DNA of 64,000 bases from VMDJ01 sp038146785 (GTDB lineage Bacteria > Pseudomonadota > Gammaproteobacteria > Chromatiales > Chromatiaceae): positions 682,001 to 746,000 of the forward strand of contig JAYQSI010000016.1 of NCBI GenBank assembly GCA_038146785.1. The letters run 5' to 3'. The notes under the pieces were generated by a model. It was not told the DNA's origin. It ran no database searches and saw only the letters and a program-made list of their open reading frames with translations. Numbering within the stretch: position 1 is the first letter of the stretch; each line of letters begins with the position of its first letter. The translations under genes and the position numbers were made by a program. Shown here piece by piece: positions 1 to 8,009 of the stretch.

Positions 1-668
1 GGCGAAAAAACATTTTGGTTCGATTCCGCGTGGCGATGTGCCTCAACTTAAAGGAAACGCCCGAGCCACCTCAGCGCGGTCTAACCCGTGTGAATGTGTC
101 AGTGCCTGCAAAGCAGCCTTACCTGTTGATGGGCTACAAGGTGCCAGTGATTGGCAGTGGCGCGGAAGAATGGGAGCCGTATGCGCTCGCGGTGTTATCG
201 AGTATTTTGGATGGCGGTGATAGTGCGCGCCTGACTAGCGAGATGGTGCGTGAGCAAAAGCTCGCTGCGTCTGCAGGTGCGTCTTACGATGCCTATTCGC
301 GTCTGCCGAGTTTGTTTTTGATGGATGGCGTGCCAAACGAGGGCGTTAATCTTGATCAGATCGAGCAAGCTTTGCTTGAGCAAGTAAAGCGTTTGCATGA
401 TGCGCCTATCTCAAGTGATGAGCTTAAGCGTGTTGTCACTCAAGCGGTGGCTCAAAAAGTTTTTGCTGCGGATTCGTTTATGTCACAAGCGATGGAATTG
501 GGCAGCCTAGATTCGATTGGCTTGGATTGGCGCTTGGTGAATGTCGAGATCGAGAATTTGAAGAAGGTTACGCCTGAGCAAGTTCAAGCGGTGGCTAAGA
601 AGTATCTGGTCGAGAGGAACTTAACCATTGCACGTCTTGATCCTGAGCAAACAGGAGCGCAGCAATGA
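1..668 (+). CDS. M16 (insulinase-type) zinc peptidase, 3' part, frameshifted
   Basis: Only the C-terminal half is in the window; the upstream part, where the zinc-binding HxxEH would lie, is off the left edge. Reading starts in the frame of base 2, giving KHFGSIPRGDVPQLK, a typical M16 inter-domain segment. Around bases 48-57 (cttaaaggaaacg) it must change frame to continue as KETPEPPQRGLTRV. One extra base, most simply a G, explains the shift. The rest is intact and carries the usual M16 C-terminal features, such as LSSILDGGDSARL. The stop overlaps the start of the second M16 gene by 4 bases, so the two are translationally coupled and probably form an active/inactive subunit pair in the periplasm. 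Substrate unknown. Confidence 0.82.
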   Translation, partial: RKNILVRFRVAMCLNLKETPEPPQRGLTRVNVSVPAKQPYLLMGYKVPVIGSGAEEWEPYALAVLSSILDGGDSARLTSEMVREQKLAASAGASYDAYSRLPSLFLMDGVPNEGVNLDQIEQALLEQVKRLHDAPISSDELKRVVTQAVAQKVFAADSFMSQAMELGSLDSIGLDWRLVNVEIENLKKVTPEQVQAVAKKYLVERNLTIARLDPEQTGAQQ

Positions 669-1959
669 AAAAGCTAATCACTCTTTTTGCACTCATCGGT
701 TTTGCTTTCTCAGCGAATGTGTTGGCGGTGCCTAAAATTCAAACCTGGACCAGTGAAACGGGTGCCAAGGTAATGTTTGTGCCAGCGGATAGTTTGCCAA
801 TGGTGGATGTGCGCGTGGTGTTTGATGCGGGCGGTGCGCGTGATGGCGATCTTCCGGGTTTAGCAACCTTTACCAATGCGCTACTAACCGAGGGTGCTGG
901 TGAGCTTGATGCAGCGGCCTTTGCTGAAAATATCGAAAGCCGCGGCATTCAGATTGGTAACGACTCTTTACGTGATATGGCATGGCTGACCTTGCGATCA
1001 CTGACTGAGCCTGATGTGTTGTCGGTTGGTTTAACGCGCTTATCAGAAGCGTTAGCTAAGCCTCGCTTTGATCAAGATGCGATCGAGCGAATTCGTGATC
1101 AGATGCATGCGGTGTTGCGTCAGCAAGAGCAGTCGCCCAGTGATATTGCGAGTCGTGAGTTCTATGCGACCTTGTTTGCAGGTCATCCTTATGGGGTGCC
1201 AACTGAAGGCACGAAAGCATCAGTAGATAAGATAAATCTCGATGCGATTAAAGCGTTCCACAAAAAATATTACGTGGCTAAAAATGCCGTGATCTCTATT
1301 GTGGGTGCGCAAACACGTGAGCAAGCAGAACAGATCGCCAATCAAGTGACGCGTGATCTACCGCAAGGTGAGAAAGCGCCTTTGATTGCGATGCCAACGC
1401 AAATAAACCAGTCGATAAAAAGATTGATTACGACTCATCTCAGTCGCATGTGTATCTCGGTATGTTGGGTATGTCGCGACATGATCCTGATTACATTCCT
1501 TTGTACGTTGGTAACCAGGTGTTAGGTGGTGGCTCGCTTGTTTCATTGCTTGGCGAAGAGGTGCGTAACAAGCGCGGCTTGTCTTACAGTGTGTATAGCT
1601 ATTTCAGTGCCTCACGTCAGCCAGGTCCTTTTGTGATGGTGGCACAAACAAAGAATACGCAAGTCAAAGAAGCGGCTGATGTGATGAAGCAGACCTTGGC
1701 GAAATTTGCGAATGAGTCTTTGACGGAAGAGTTACTCAAAGACGCAAAACAAAACATCGTGTTTGGCTTTCCAATGCAGATTGCTAATAACAGCAAAATG
1801 GTCGGTTACATCAGCATGATTGGTTTTTACGATATGCCAATTGATTGGTTAGAGCGTTTGCCGCGATTGGTTAACGAAGTCACGTTAGATGAAGTGAAAG
1901 ATGCTTTTAACCGACGTGTGAAGGTTGAGAATTTATCGACTGTGGTTGTTGGCGGCTAA
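665..1959 (+). CDS. M16 peptidase-like protein, probable inactive partner subunit, frameshifted
   Basis: Begins with a signal peptide (MKKLITLFALIGFAFSANVLA), so it is exported. The N-terminal domain has the M16 fold signature (VRVVFDAGGARDG then GLATFTNALLTEGAG), but the HxxEH zinc motif expected at this point is absent. This fits the known arrangement in which one gene of an M16 pair encodes a non-catalytic subunit. The frame changes at about 1388-1413: upstream reading ends LPQGEKAPLIAMPTQ, downstream reading resumes KPVDKKIDYDSSQSHVYLG. One missing base (for example ataaacc for ataaaacc) restores a protein of about 431 residues, normal for the family. Overlaps the upstream M16 gene by 4 bases. 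Either sequencing error or a recent mutation. Confidence 0.82.
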
Positions 1960-1962
1960 GGC

Positions 1963-2529
1963 GTGGCTCGACAACGTAACCAGTTACGTATCACTGGGGG
2001 TGAGTTTGGCAGTCGCCGGCTGCACTTTCCTGATGCAAAAGGATTAAGGCCGACCGCTGATCGTGTGCGTGAGACCTTGTTTAACTGGTTGCAGGGTGAG
2101 CTTGCCGGTGCGAAAGCGCTCGATCTTTATGCGGGAAGTGGTGCGCTTGGTTTTGAGGCGCTGTCACGCGGTGCAGCTCACGTCACCTTTGTTGAGAAGG
2201 CGCGTAATGTGGCTGATCAGCTGCGTGAAAATATCGAGCTACTAAATTGCCAAAGCAAAGCCAGTGTCGTGAATGCGGCTGCAGAGCGCTTTTTGAGTCA
2301 GGCTGAATCCGCGTTTGATGTGGTGTTTCTTGATCCGCCGTTTGCGGATGGTCTTCTTGGCAAAGCTATCCAGACATTGGAAGAAAAGGCGTTGCTGAGC
2401 CCGCAAGCTTGGGTCTATCTCGAGCAAGATAGTGCACATGATTGGCCTGATATGCCTGAAAACTGGGCAATTCACCGCGAAGGTGATGCCGGACAGGCGG
2501 CTTTTCGTTTGATTAAACGCAATGGTTGA
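1963..2529 (+). CDS. rsmD: 16S rRNA (guanine966-N2)-methyltransferase RsmD
   Basis: A 188-residue class I SAM-dependent methyltransferase. The SAM-binding glycine motif LDLYAGSGALG lies at about residues 53-63, and the amino-methyltransferase DPPF motif at 124-127 in VFLDPPF. The N-terminal RITGGEFGSRRL and the RPTADRVRETLFNWL stretch are RsmD hallmarks. The family methylates G966 of 16S rRNA in the small subunit. The start is a GTG three bases after the upstream M16 stop, so the gene probably shares that transcript. It is followed after about 50 bases by coaD, a frequent neighbour of rsmD in bacteria. Confidence 0.93.
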   Translation: MARQRNQLRITGGEFGSRRLHFPDAKGLRPTADRVRETLFNWLQGELAGAKALDLYAGSGALGFEALSRGAAHVTFVEKARNVADQLRENIELLNCQSKASVVNAAAERFLSQAESAFDVVFLDPPFADGLLGKAIQTLEEKALLSPQAWVYLEQDSAHDWPDMPENWAIHREGDAGQAAFRLIKRNG

Positions 2530-2582
2530 GCGCGCTCAGACAAGGTAGAATCGCGCGCTGAATAACGTTTGGGTGATTCTTT

Positions 2583-3077
2583 GTGAAGCACATTGCTGTT
2601 TATCCTGGAACCTTTGATCCGATCACTAATGGTCATACCGACCTAGTGGCGCGTGCTTCGCGTCTGTTCGGTAAGGTGATCTTGGCGGTTGCGCGCGACA
2701 CGGCTAAGAAAACCGTGTGTGATTTTGATCAGCGAGTAGCTTTGGCGAAGGTTGCTGTTAGCGAGTTCGAGAATGTCGAGGTTGTGCCTTTTGAAGGTCT
2801 CTTGGTGAACTTCTGCCGAGATCAAAAAGCCACAGTGTTACTGCGGGGTTTACGTGCGGTCTCCGACTTCGAATACGAATTTCAGCTGGCAGGTATGAAC
2901 CGTCGTTTAGCGCCAGATGTCGAAACCATGTTTTTGACACCGTCTGAACAGTTCGCGTTTATTTCATCGACCTTAGTGCGTGAAATCGCACGATTGGGTG
3001 GTGATGTGTCAGAATTTGTTCATCCAGAAGTTAACGCGGCATTGAAAGCAAAACGCTTGCTGCCTCGCGAAGACTAA
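2583..3077 (+). CDS. coaD: Phosphopantetheine adenylyltransferase
   Basis: CoaD transfers AMP from ATP to 4'-phosphopantetheine, the penultimate step of coenzyme A synthesis in the cytoplasm. The 164-residue length is standard. The nucleotidyltransferase motif YPGTFDPITNGH is at residues 7-18, with the T/HxGH element at its end, and the C-terminal ISSTLVREIARLGGD matches the family's ISS-TxxR signature. The start is GTG, six codons before the motif. The genes for the two preceding CoA steps are fused as coaBC at 8.0-9.2 kb. The order rsmD-coaD-ferredoxin is common in gammaproteobacteria. Confidence 0.96.
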   Translation: MKHIAVYPGTFDPITNGHTDLVARASRLFGKVILAVARDTAKKTVCDFDQRVALAKVAVSEFENVEVVPFEGLLVNFCRDQKATVLLRGLRAVSDFEYEFQLAGMNRRLAPDVETMFLTPSEQFAFISSTLVREIARLGGDVSEFVHPEVNAALKAKRLLPRED

Positions 3078-3102
3078 GTTGTAAAAGTTTTAGGAGTAAC
3101 TC

Positions 3103-3354
3103 ATGTCTTTAATGATTACTGACGAATGCATTAACTGTGATGTGTGTGAGCCAGAATGCCCTAATGGTGCTATCTATCAGGGTGATGAGATCTATGAGAT
3201 CGATCCTGATTTGTGTACTGAGTGTGTAGGTCACTATGAGACTTCTCAGTGTGTTGAGGTGTGTCCGGTTGATTGTATCCCGCTAGACCCTAACCACGAA
3301 GAAACGCAGGACGAGCTCATGGCGAAATATGAGCGCATTACTGCGGCAGGCTAA
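3103..3354 (+). CDS. 2[4Fe-4S] ferredoxin, Alv/YfhL type
   Basis: An 83-residue ferredoxin with two cluster-binding motifs, CINCDVCEPECP near the N terminus and CTEC...CVEVCP in the middle. The second motif has the expanded spacing between its second and third cysteines (CVGHYETSQC) that marks Allochromatium-vinosum-type ferredoxins, and an acidic C-terminal extension follows. It carries electrons in the cytoplasm; the partner is not evident here. A clear ribosome site (aggag) precedes the ATG. The ggt start codon directly abuts this stop, and a terminator-like hairpin lies just inside ggt, so most ferredoxin transcripts may end there. Confidence 0.93.
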   Translation: MSLMITDECINCDVCEPECPNGAIYQGDEIYEIDPDLCTECVGHYETSQCVEVCPVDCIPLDPNHEETQDELMAKYERITAAG

Positions 3355-5049
3355 ATGACAGCCTTTTCTCAGTTGTTACGAAAGGCTCCTCTCTGGGGCC
3401 TTTTGTGTTTTTGGATTGCATCACCACATGCAGCAAATAAACCCGATGCTGATGCCGTTGCGAGTGCGCATCCTTTAGCGACTGCAGCCGGTATTGCGGT
3501 ACTTCAGTCAGGCGGTAATGCGTTTGATGCTGCCGTTGCAGTCAGTGCGGTGCTTGGCGTGGTTGAGCCGTATGGTTCAGGTTTAGGTGGTGGTGGCTTC
3601 TGGTTATTGCATGAGGCAAAGACCGGCAAGCAGGTCATGGTCGATGGACGTGAAGTCGCACCGTTAAAAGCGCATCGCGATATGTATCTCGATCGCCGTG
3701 GTAATCCGTTACCTGCGGCAAGTATTGATGGCCCGCTTGCGGCGGGTATTCCAGGTACGCCAAAAGCCCTCGCGCATATCGCAAAGACCTATGGGCGCTT
3801 ACCGCTAGCGGTCACCTTGGCACCAGCGATTCGATTGGCTGATGAAGGTTTTTCTGTCGATGATATGTATCGTCGTTACGCCGGTTTTCGTCAGCAAGCG
3901 TTATTGAAGTCACCTGCTGCAACGCAACAGTTCTTGTTAAACGGTGAAGTGCCACCAAAAGGTTATCTGCTTAAGCAACCTGATTTAGCCAATACCTTAA
4001 AGCTTTTCGCAGAGCAGGGTGAGCAAGGTTTTTATCAAGGTGAGTTTGCGCAACGTTTGGTTGCCGGTGTGCAAAAGTACGGTGGTATTTGGACGCTTGA
4101 AGATCTGGCTAAGTACGACATCGTAGAGCGTGATCCGATCACCTTTAACTTTAATGATTATCAATTCACTACCGCAGCATTACCGTCATCAGGTGGTGTG
4201 GTGCTCGCGCAAATCTTTAACATGCTCGCGCAATTTAATTGGGATCAACTCGATTCTGCGCAGCGAGTGCATCTGCTCACTGAGCTGATGCGTCGAGCAT
4301 ACAAAGATCGTGCGCTCTATCTTGGTGATACCGATCAGGTGGATGTGCCGGTTAAGCAGCTCACCAGTGTTGAGTATGCCAAGCAGCTCGCGAAAGATAT
4401 TGATCTGCAGATGGCGAGCGTGAGTCAGGATTTACCTCAGATCAAAATCAAAGAAGGGATGGATACCAGTCACTTCTCGATTATTGATCGCGAAGGTAAT
4501 CGTGTTGCTGCAACCATGAGTGTTAACTATCCCTTCGGTGCTTGTTTTGTTGTGCCGGGAACAGGGGTGGTGCTGAATGATGAGATGGATGATTTTTCCA
4601 TCAAGCCAGGTGTGCCGAATGCGTATGGTTTAGTTGGTAATCAACAGAATGCGATCGCGCCGGGTAAACGCATGCTTTCAAGCATGACGCCAACCTTTAT
4701 TGAAAATGATCAACGTGTGGCGATACTGGGTACGCCTGGTGGCTCGCGGATTATCAGTATGGTGATGATAGGTGCCTTACAAGCCATGCAGGGTGCACCG
4801 GTAGAGCAATGGGTTGGGCGCGCGCGTTTTCATCATCAGTATTTGCCTGATAGTTTGCAGTACGAGCCGGATGCATTAAGTGAGCAGACGCTCGAGGCGT
4901 TATCGGCGATGGGGCATCAGTTAAAGCCGGTGGATGATAACTACGGCAACATGCAGGCGATTGCGTGGGATAAGGTTGCGAATAAAGTCTCTGTGGCATC
5001 TGATCCGCGAGGGATAGGCGCAGCTGTTGCAGTAAAAGCCGAGCAATAA
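3355..5049 (+). CDS. ggt: Gamma-glutamyltransferase precursor
   Basis: A 564-residue periplasmic Ntn-hydrolase that cleaves glutathione and other gamma-glutamyl compounds. A signal peptide (residues about 1-26, ending SPHAA) is followed by ANKPDADAVASAHPLATAAG, the usual start of the large subunit. The autoprocessing and catalytic threonine is expected in DTSHFS and would be Thr371. The downstream VNYPFGACFVVPGTGVVLNDEMDDF and SSMTPTF motifs line the active site. Length and motifs are complete. Its ATG touches the ferredoxin stop, and a terminator-like stem-loop overlaps its signal-peptide codons. A bidirectional terminator follows. Glutathione metabolism is also represented by gshB at 56 kb. 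Confidence 0.95.
   Translation: MTAFSQLLRKAPLWGLLCFWIASPHAANKPDADAVASAHPLATAAGIAVLQSGGNAFDAAVAVSAVLGVVEPYGSGLGGGGFWLLHEAKTGKQVMVDGREVAPLKAHRDMYLDRRGNPLPAASIDGPLAAGIPGTPKALAHIAKTYGRLPLAVTLAPAIRLADEGFSVDDMYRRYAGFRQQALLKSPAATQQFLLNGEVPPKGYLLKQPDLANTLKLFAEQGEQGFYQGEFAQRLVAGVQKYGGIWTLEDLAKYDIVERDPITFNFNDYQFTTAALPSSGGVVLAQIFNMLAQFNWDQLDSAQRVHLLTELMRRAYKDRALYLGDTDQVDVPVKQLTSVEYAKQLAKDIDLQMASVSQDLPQIKIKEGMDTSHFSIIDREGNRVAATMSVNYPFGACFVVPGTGVVLNDEMDDFSIKPGVPNAYGLVGNQQNAIAPGKRMLSSMTPTFIENDQRVAILGTPGGSRIISMVMIGALQAMQGAPVEQWVGRARFHHQYLPDSLQYEPDALSEQTLEALSAMGHQLKPVDDNYGNMQAIAWDKVANKVSVASDPRGIGAAVAVKAEQ
3381..3413 (+). terminator. Terminator-like hairpin inside the ggt signal-peptide codons
   Basis: The arms AAAGGCTCC (3381-3389) and GGGGCCTTT (about 3395-3403) pair across a five-base loop with one G-U pair, and a U-rich tract (ttttgtgttttt) follows. 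This is the shape of a Rho-independent terminator, yet it lies about 26 bases inside the ggt reading frame. It is placed to end the ferredoxin transcript or to attenuate ggt. Confidence 0.5.
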
Positions 5050-5078
5050 AAAAACGCCGCATTAGCGGCGTTTTGTTT
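5050..5078. terminator. Bidirectional Rho-independent terminator between ggt and cytochrome c gene
   Basis: Perfect arms AACGCCGC (5053-5060) and GCGGCGTT (5065-5072) enclose a four-base loop. There is a T-rich tract on the + side and an A-run on the left, which serves as a T-run for the opposite strand. It lies between two convergent genes and can terminate both. Confidence 0.85.
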
Positions 5079-5090
5079 AAGTGCTTAGCA

Positions 5091-5420
5091 TTAAGGCTTT
5101 AGCGTGCCATCAGAGAGCTTGCCTTTCTGTGAAGCATAGAAAGCAGCGATGTCTTTCATATCTTGATCAGAGAGTGCAGCTGCCATGCCTTGCATGATCG
5201 CGTTCTGACGTGAGCCATCTTTATATGACTTTAATGCGTGGTAGAGATAGTTCTCATGTTGACCACCCAAGTTAGGGTTCATAGGTGCTGTCGCAACACC
5301 ATCAACACCGTGACAACCTGCACAAGCTGCCGCTTTGTCTTTACCTGCAGAGGCGTTGCCACCTGCTGAAACGCTCGCGCTCAAAACAGTGAGTGCACAT
5401 AGTGTAAGAATCTTTTTCAT
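5091..5420 (-). CDS. Small class I c-type cytochrome
   Basis: A 109-residue exported monohaem cytochrome. A signal peptide (MKKILTLCALTVLSASVSA) is followed by the haem-attachment motif CAGCH in KAAACAGCHGVDG. A later methionine in NAIMQGMAAALS is the likely axial ligand. The repeat-like segment SYKDGSRQNAIM...LSDQDMKDIAAFYAS makes it a relative of the c4/c553 half-units found again at 44.4 and 44.8 kb. I chose the internal ATG at 5420 because a longer frame would put the signal peptide in the interior. It lies 10 bases after a second cytochrome gene, so the two are co-transcribed. Its redox partner is not visible. Confidence 0.88.
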   Translation of the reverse strand: MKKILTLCALTVLSASVSAGGNASAGKDKAAACAGCHGVDGVATAPMNPNLGGQHENYLYHALKSYKDGSRQNAIMQGMAAALSDQDMKDIAAFYASQKGKLSDGTLKP

Positions 5421-5430
5421 GTCGAACCCC

Positions 5431-5745
5431 TTATTGACCTTGTGCCTGCCAGAACGCACCGATATCCGCCATATCTTCATCACTCATGCTTTGAGCTTGA
5501 ACATTCATGGTGGCATGTTTGCGCTGACCATCGCGGTAGGCCTGAAGCGCTGCAACAATGTAGTCCGCGTTTTGGCCTGCTAATCGAGGTACATGGTAAG
5601 TTGGGTAGACGTTGTTGTAGCTAGATACTGCATGGCATCCGAGACAAGCTTCAGATTTCACACGTCCGGCGTTTGGATTGCCGGCAGCTTGAGCAAGGCC
5701 GCTAACTAACACTGCGCCTGCTAATGCCATTTTTAGGTACGACAT
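5431..5745 (-). CDS. Small class I c-type cytochrome
   Basis: A 104-residue protein with a short signal peptide (MSYLKMALAGAVLVSGLAQA) and one haem motif, CLGCH. The remainder (PRLAGQNADYIVAALQAYRDGQRKHATM...MSDEDMADIGAFW) parallels the downstream cytochrome, so the two genes look like an old tandem duplication or a split dihaem c4. It leads the two-gene transcript. The 5' region (5746-5860) is AT-rich with a TATAAA-like -10 on the minus strand near 5795-5803. Electron transfer in the periplasm is inferred from the family. Confidence 0.86.
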   Translation of the reverse strand: MSYLKMALAGAVLVSGLAQAAGNPNAGRVKSEACLGCHAVSSYNNVYPTYHVPRLAGQNADYIVAALQAYRDGQRKHATMNVQAQSMSDEDMADIGAFWQAQGQ

Positions 5746-5873
5746 TGATTTCTCCTTCAGTGAATGTATTGGCGGTATGGTTACCGCTCTATTTATATAG
5801 GGTGATTGTAGAGAGGGCGTGGTCGTGGCTGCGACTAACTAATTTTTATGCAGGATATTAATAGCGCTTTGTC

Positions 5874-6680
5874 TTAACGCTGGCACTGAGGACAGTAGGC
5901 GCTCGTGCGCTGTCCCAAAAGCTTGTGTTTCAGGGTGCTGCCGCAAGATTTGCACGCTTCGCCGCTGCGCCCATAGACCCAGAGCTCTTGCTGAAAATAG
6001 CCGGGAGAGCCATCTTGCTGCTGGAAGTCTCGCAAGGTGGTGCCGCCGCGTTTGATCGCATATCGCAGGATTTCGACGATATGTCGGTGCAGCTCTTCGA
6101 TTCGCGCTTTGCTGATGCGCTTGGCCGCACGTGCTGGATGGATGCCTGAGAGAAACAACGATTCGGTGGCGTAGATGTTGCCAACCCCAACCACCACCTT
6201 GTTATCCATGATGACCTGCTTGATCGCTGCGGTGCGTTTTTGTGTCTGACTGAACAGATAGTCAGCGGTGAATTCAGGATTTAAGGGTTCTGGGCCAAGA
6301 TGGCTTATCAGGCTGTGTGAGGCCGGATCCTCTGTGGTCCATAGCACCGCGCCAAACTTGCGTGGATCGCGTAGACGCAGGGCGATATCCCCCATGACCA
6401 GTTCGAAATGATCATGTTTTGCCGCAGGGGTATTGCTTGGCAAAACGCGCAAGCTGCCTGACATGCCGAGGTGCAGTATCAGGGTGCCCGTGTCGCAACG
6501 AATCAGCAGGTATTTAGCACGACGACTGACCTCATGAATCGTCTGACCTTTGAGAAAGCCCAGCTTTGGGATAGGCCAACGCAGCTTAGGTGCACGCGCA
6601 ATGCTGCCGGTGATCACTTGTCCGGTGATGTGCGGGGCAATGCCGCGGCGGCTGGTTTCGACTTCAGGTAATTCAGGCAT
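5874..6680 (-). CDS. mutM: Formamidopyrimidine-DNA glycosylase / AP lyase
   Basis: MutM (Fpg) excises oxidised purines such as 8-oxoguanine and cuts the abasic site. The mature N terminus PELPEVET supplies the catalytic proline and glutamate. The helix-two-turn-helix region (VVGVGNIYATESLF) and the C-terminal zinc finger (CKSCGS...YCPQCQR) are complete. Its 268-residue length is standard. It lies downstream of rpmB-rpmG on the same strand, separated from them by a hairpin terminator, so it may need its own promoter or readthrough. Confidence 0.96.
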   Translation of the reverse strand: MPELPEVETSRRGIAPHITGQVITGSIARAPKLRWPIPKLGFLKGQTIHEVSRRAKYLLIRCDTGTLILHLGMSGSLRVLPSNTPAAKHDHFELVMGDIALRLRDPRKFGAVLWTTEDPASHSLISHLGPEPLNPEFTADYLFSQTQKRTAAIKQVIMDNKVVVGVGNIYATESLFLSGIHPARAAKRISKARIEELHRHIVEILRYAIKRGGTTLRDFQQQDGSPGYFQQELWVYGRSGEACKSCGSTLKHKLLGQRTSAYCPQCQR

Positions 6681-6709
6681 AGCGCATGGTAATGCCAGTT
6701 CGTAGGCAA

Positions 6710-6741
6710 AAGAAAACCCGCCGAAGCGGGTTTTTCTTTAT
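6710..6741 (-). terminator. Rho-independent terminator after rpmG
   Basis: Arms AACCCGC and GCGGGTT surround a CGAA tetraloop at about 6714-6731. The minus-strand transcript runs into a T-run, seen as gaaaa on the + strand. It separates the ribosomal protein pair from mutM. Confidence 0.75.
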
Positions 6742-6761
6742 GAGGCTCTGAACAGAGAGGC

Positions 6762-6929
6762 TTACTTAATTTTTGCCTCTTTGTACATGACGTGTTGGCG
6801 AACAACAGGATCAAACTTTTTGATCTCCATCTTGCCAGTCATGGTGCGCTTGTTCTTAGTAGTGGTGTAGAAGTGACCAGTACCAGCGCTTGAGTTCAGA
6901 CGAATCTTTTCACGTACAGCTTTAGCCAT
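6762..6929 (-). CDS. rpmG: 50S ribosomal protein L33
   Basis: A 55-residue basic protein found by translating the minus strand directly. It begins MAKAVREKIRLNSSAGTG and ends VVRQHVMYKEAKIK, matching L33. The zinc-ribbon cysteines found in some L33 forms are absent (C-minus form), as is common in gammaproteobacteria. It follows rpmB by 10 bases in the conserved rpmB-rpmG operon. Confidence 0.96.
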   Translation of the reverse strand: MAKAVREKIRLNSSAGTGHFYTTTKNKRTMTGKMEIKKFDPVVRQHVMYKEAKIK

Positions 6930-6939
6930 GATCTACTCC

Positions 6940-7176
6940 TTATACCTTCTCGCCACGTGCGCGCATTTCTTCAAGAACGGTGTCTAGACCCTTCTTATCA
7001 ATGATGCGCATACCTGCGGTAGAAACACGCAGACGAACGAATTTTTGCTCAGCTTCCGACCAAAAACGATGGAAGTGTAAGTTTGGCAGGAAACGACGAC
7101 GCGTTTTACGGTGTGAGTGAGAAACGTTGTTACCGCTCACTGGTCGCTTGCCTGTTACTTGGCAGACTTTTGACAT
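6940..7176 (-). CDS. rpmB: 50S ribosomal protein L28
   Basis: A 78-residue protein beginning MSKVCQVTGKRPVSGNNVSHSHRKTRRRF, a clear L28 signature. I place the start at the ATG at 7176; the frame extends upstream, but that extension does not match the family. First gene of the rpmB-rpmG pair, with radC just upstream on the same strand, as in many gammaproteobacteria. Confidence 0.96.
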   Translation of the reverse strand: MSKVCQVTGKRPVSGNNVSHSHRKTRRRFLPNLHFHRFWSEAEQKFVRLRVSTAGMRIIDKKGLDTVLEEMRARGEKV

Positions 7177-7289
7177 GGTTAAAGCCTCAATTTTAAACCG
7201 ATTAACAATACAGCCCGTGCCTGTGCCCGGGCAGAAAGGCGCGTATTTATAGCAGAAGGTCCTATGTCGAGCAAGAAAAAGCGTGAAAT

Positions 7290-7964
7290 TTAGATAAATC
7301 CACGCTCGGCAAGCGAGCAAAATGCATTTTTCCCTACGACCAAGTGGTCGAGCAGCTTCACATCGAGCATGTCGAGCGCATTTTTCAGCGATTTGGTCAG
7401 CTCGATATCGGCCTGACTGGGCGTGGTATCACCTGAAGGATGGTTGTGCGCCAAGATGATTCGGGCGGCATTGTGGTGCATCACGCGACGGATGAGCTCG
7501 CGAGGGTGAACCGAGGTGTGATCAATGGTGCCGTGAAAGAGCTCTTCGAAAGCCAAAATGTGGTGTTTGGTGTCCAGAAACAGAGCGCCGAAGACCTCAG
7601 CAGGGCGATCGCCGAGTTCGGCCATCAGAAAGTTCGCAGCATCAGCTGCTTTGGTGATGGTTTGGCCCTGCGACAGCCCGTCAGCGTGGACACGACGCGA
7701 CATCTCCATCACCGCTTGGAGTTGAGTGAATTTCGCTTCACCCAGGCCCATAGCTGCACAAAAGTCGGATTGAGAGGCTTTGAGTAACTGCGACAAGCTA
7801 CCGAACTGTTGCAGTAGCTGGCGAGCAAGATCGACAGCGCTGATGTTGCGTGTGCCGGTACGTAAAAAGATCGCTAACAGCTCAGCATCGCTTAGTGATT
7901 TAGCGCCTTGTTTTAATAAACGTTCACGCGGTCTTTCTTGGCTCGGCCAGTCTTTGATACTCAC
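7290..7964 (-). CDS. radC: RadC/JAMM-domain protein
   Basis: A 224-residue RadC family member. The N-terminal part has the helix-hairpin-helix-like UPF0758 segment (RERLLKQGAKSLSDAELLAIFLRTG). The C-terminal JAMM metalloprotease-like motif HNHPSGDTTPSQAD lies near residues 172-185. The exact biochemical role of RadC remains unsettled, and the old DNA-repair label is weakly supported. It lies upstream of rpmB and divergent from coaBC, a widely conserved arrangement. Confidence 0.92.
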   Translation of the reverse strand: MSIKDWPSQERPRERLLKQGAKSLSDAELLAIFLRTGTRNISAVDLARQLLQQFGSLSQLLKASQSDFCAAMGLGEAKFTQLQAVMEMSRRVHADGLSQGQTITKAADAANFLMAELGDRPAEVFGALFLDTKHHILAFEELFHGTIDHTSVHPRELIRRVMHHNAARIILAHNHPSGDTTPSQADIELTKSLKNALDMLDVKLLDHLVVGKNAFCSLAERGFI

Positions 7965-8009
7965 AGTGGATTTCCTCTACAAACTGAGCGAATCGGATAC
8001 ACTAGCTGC

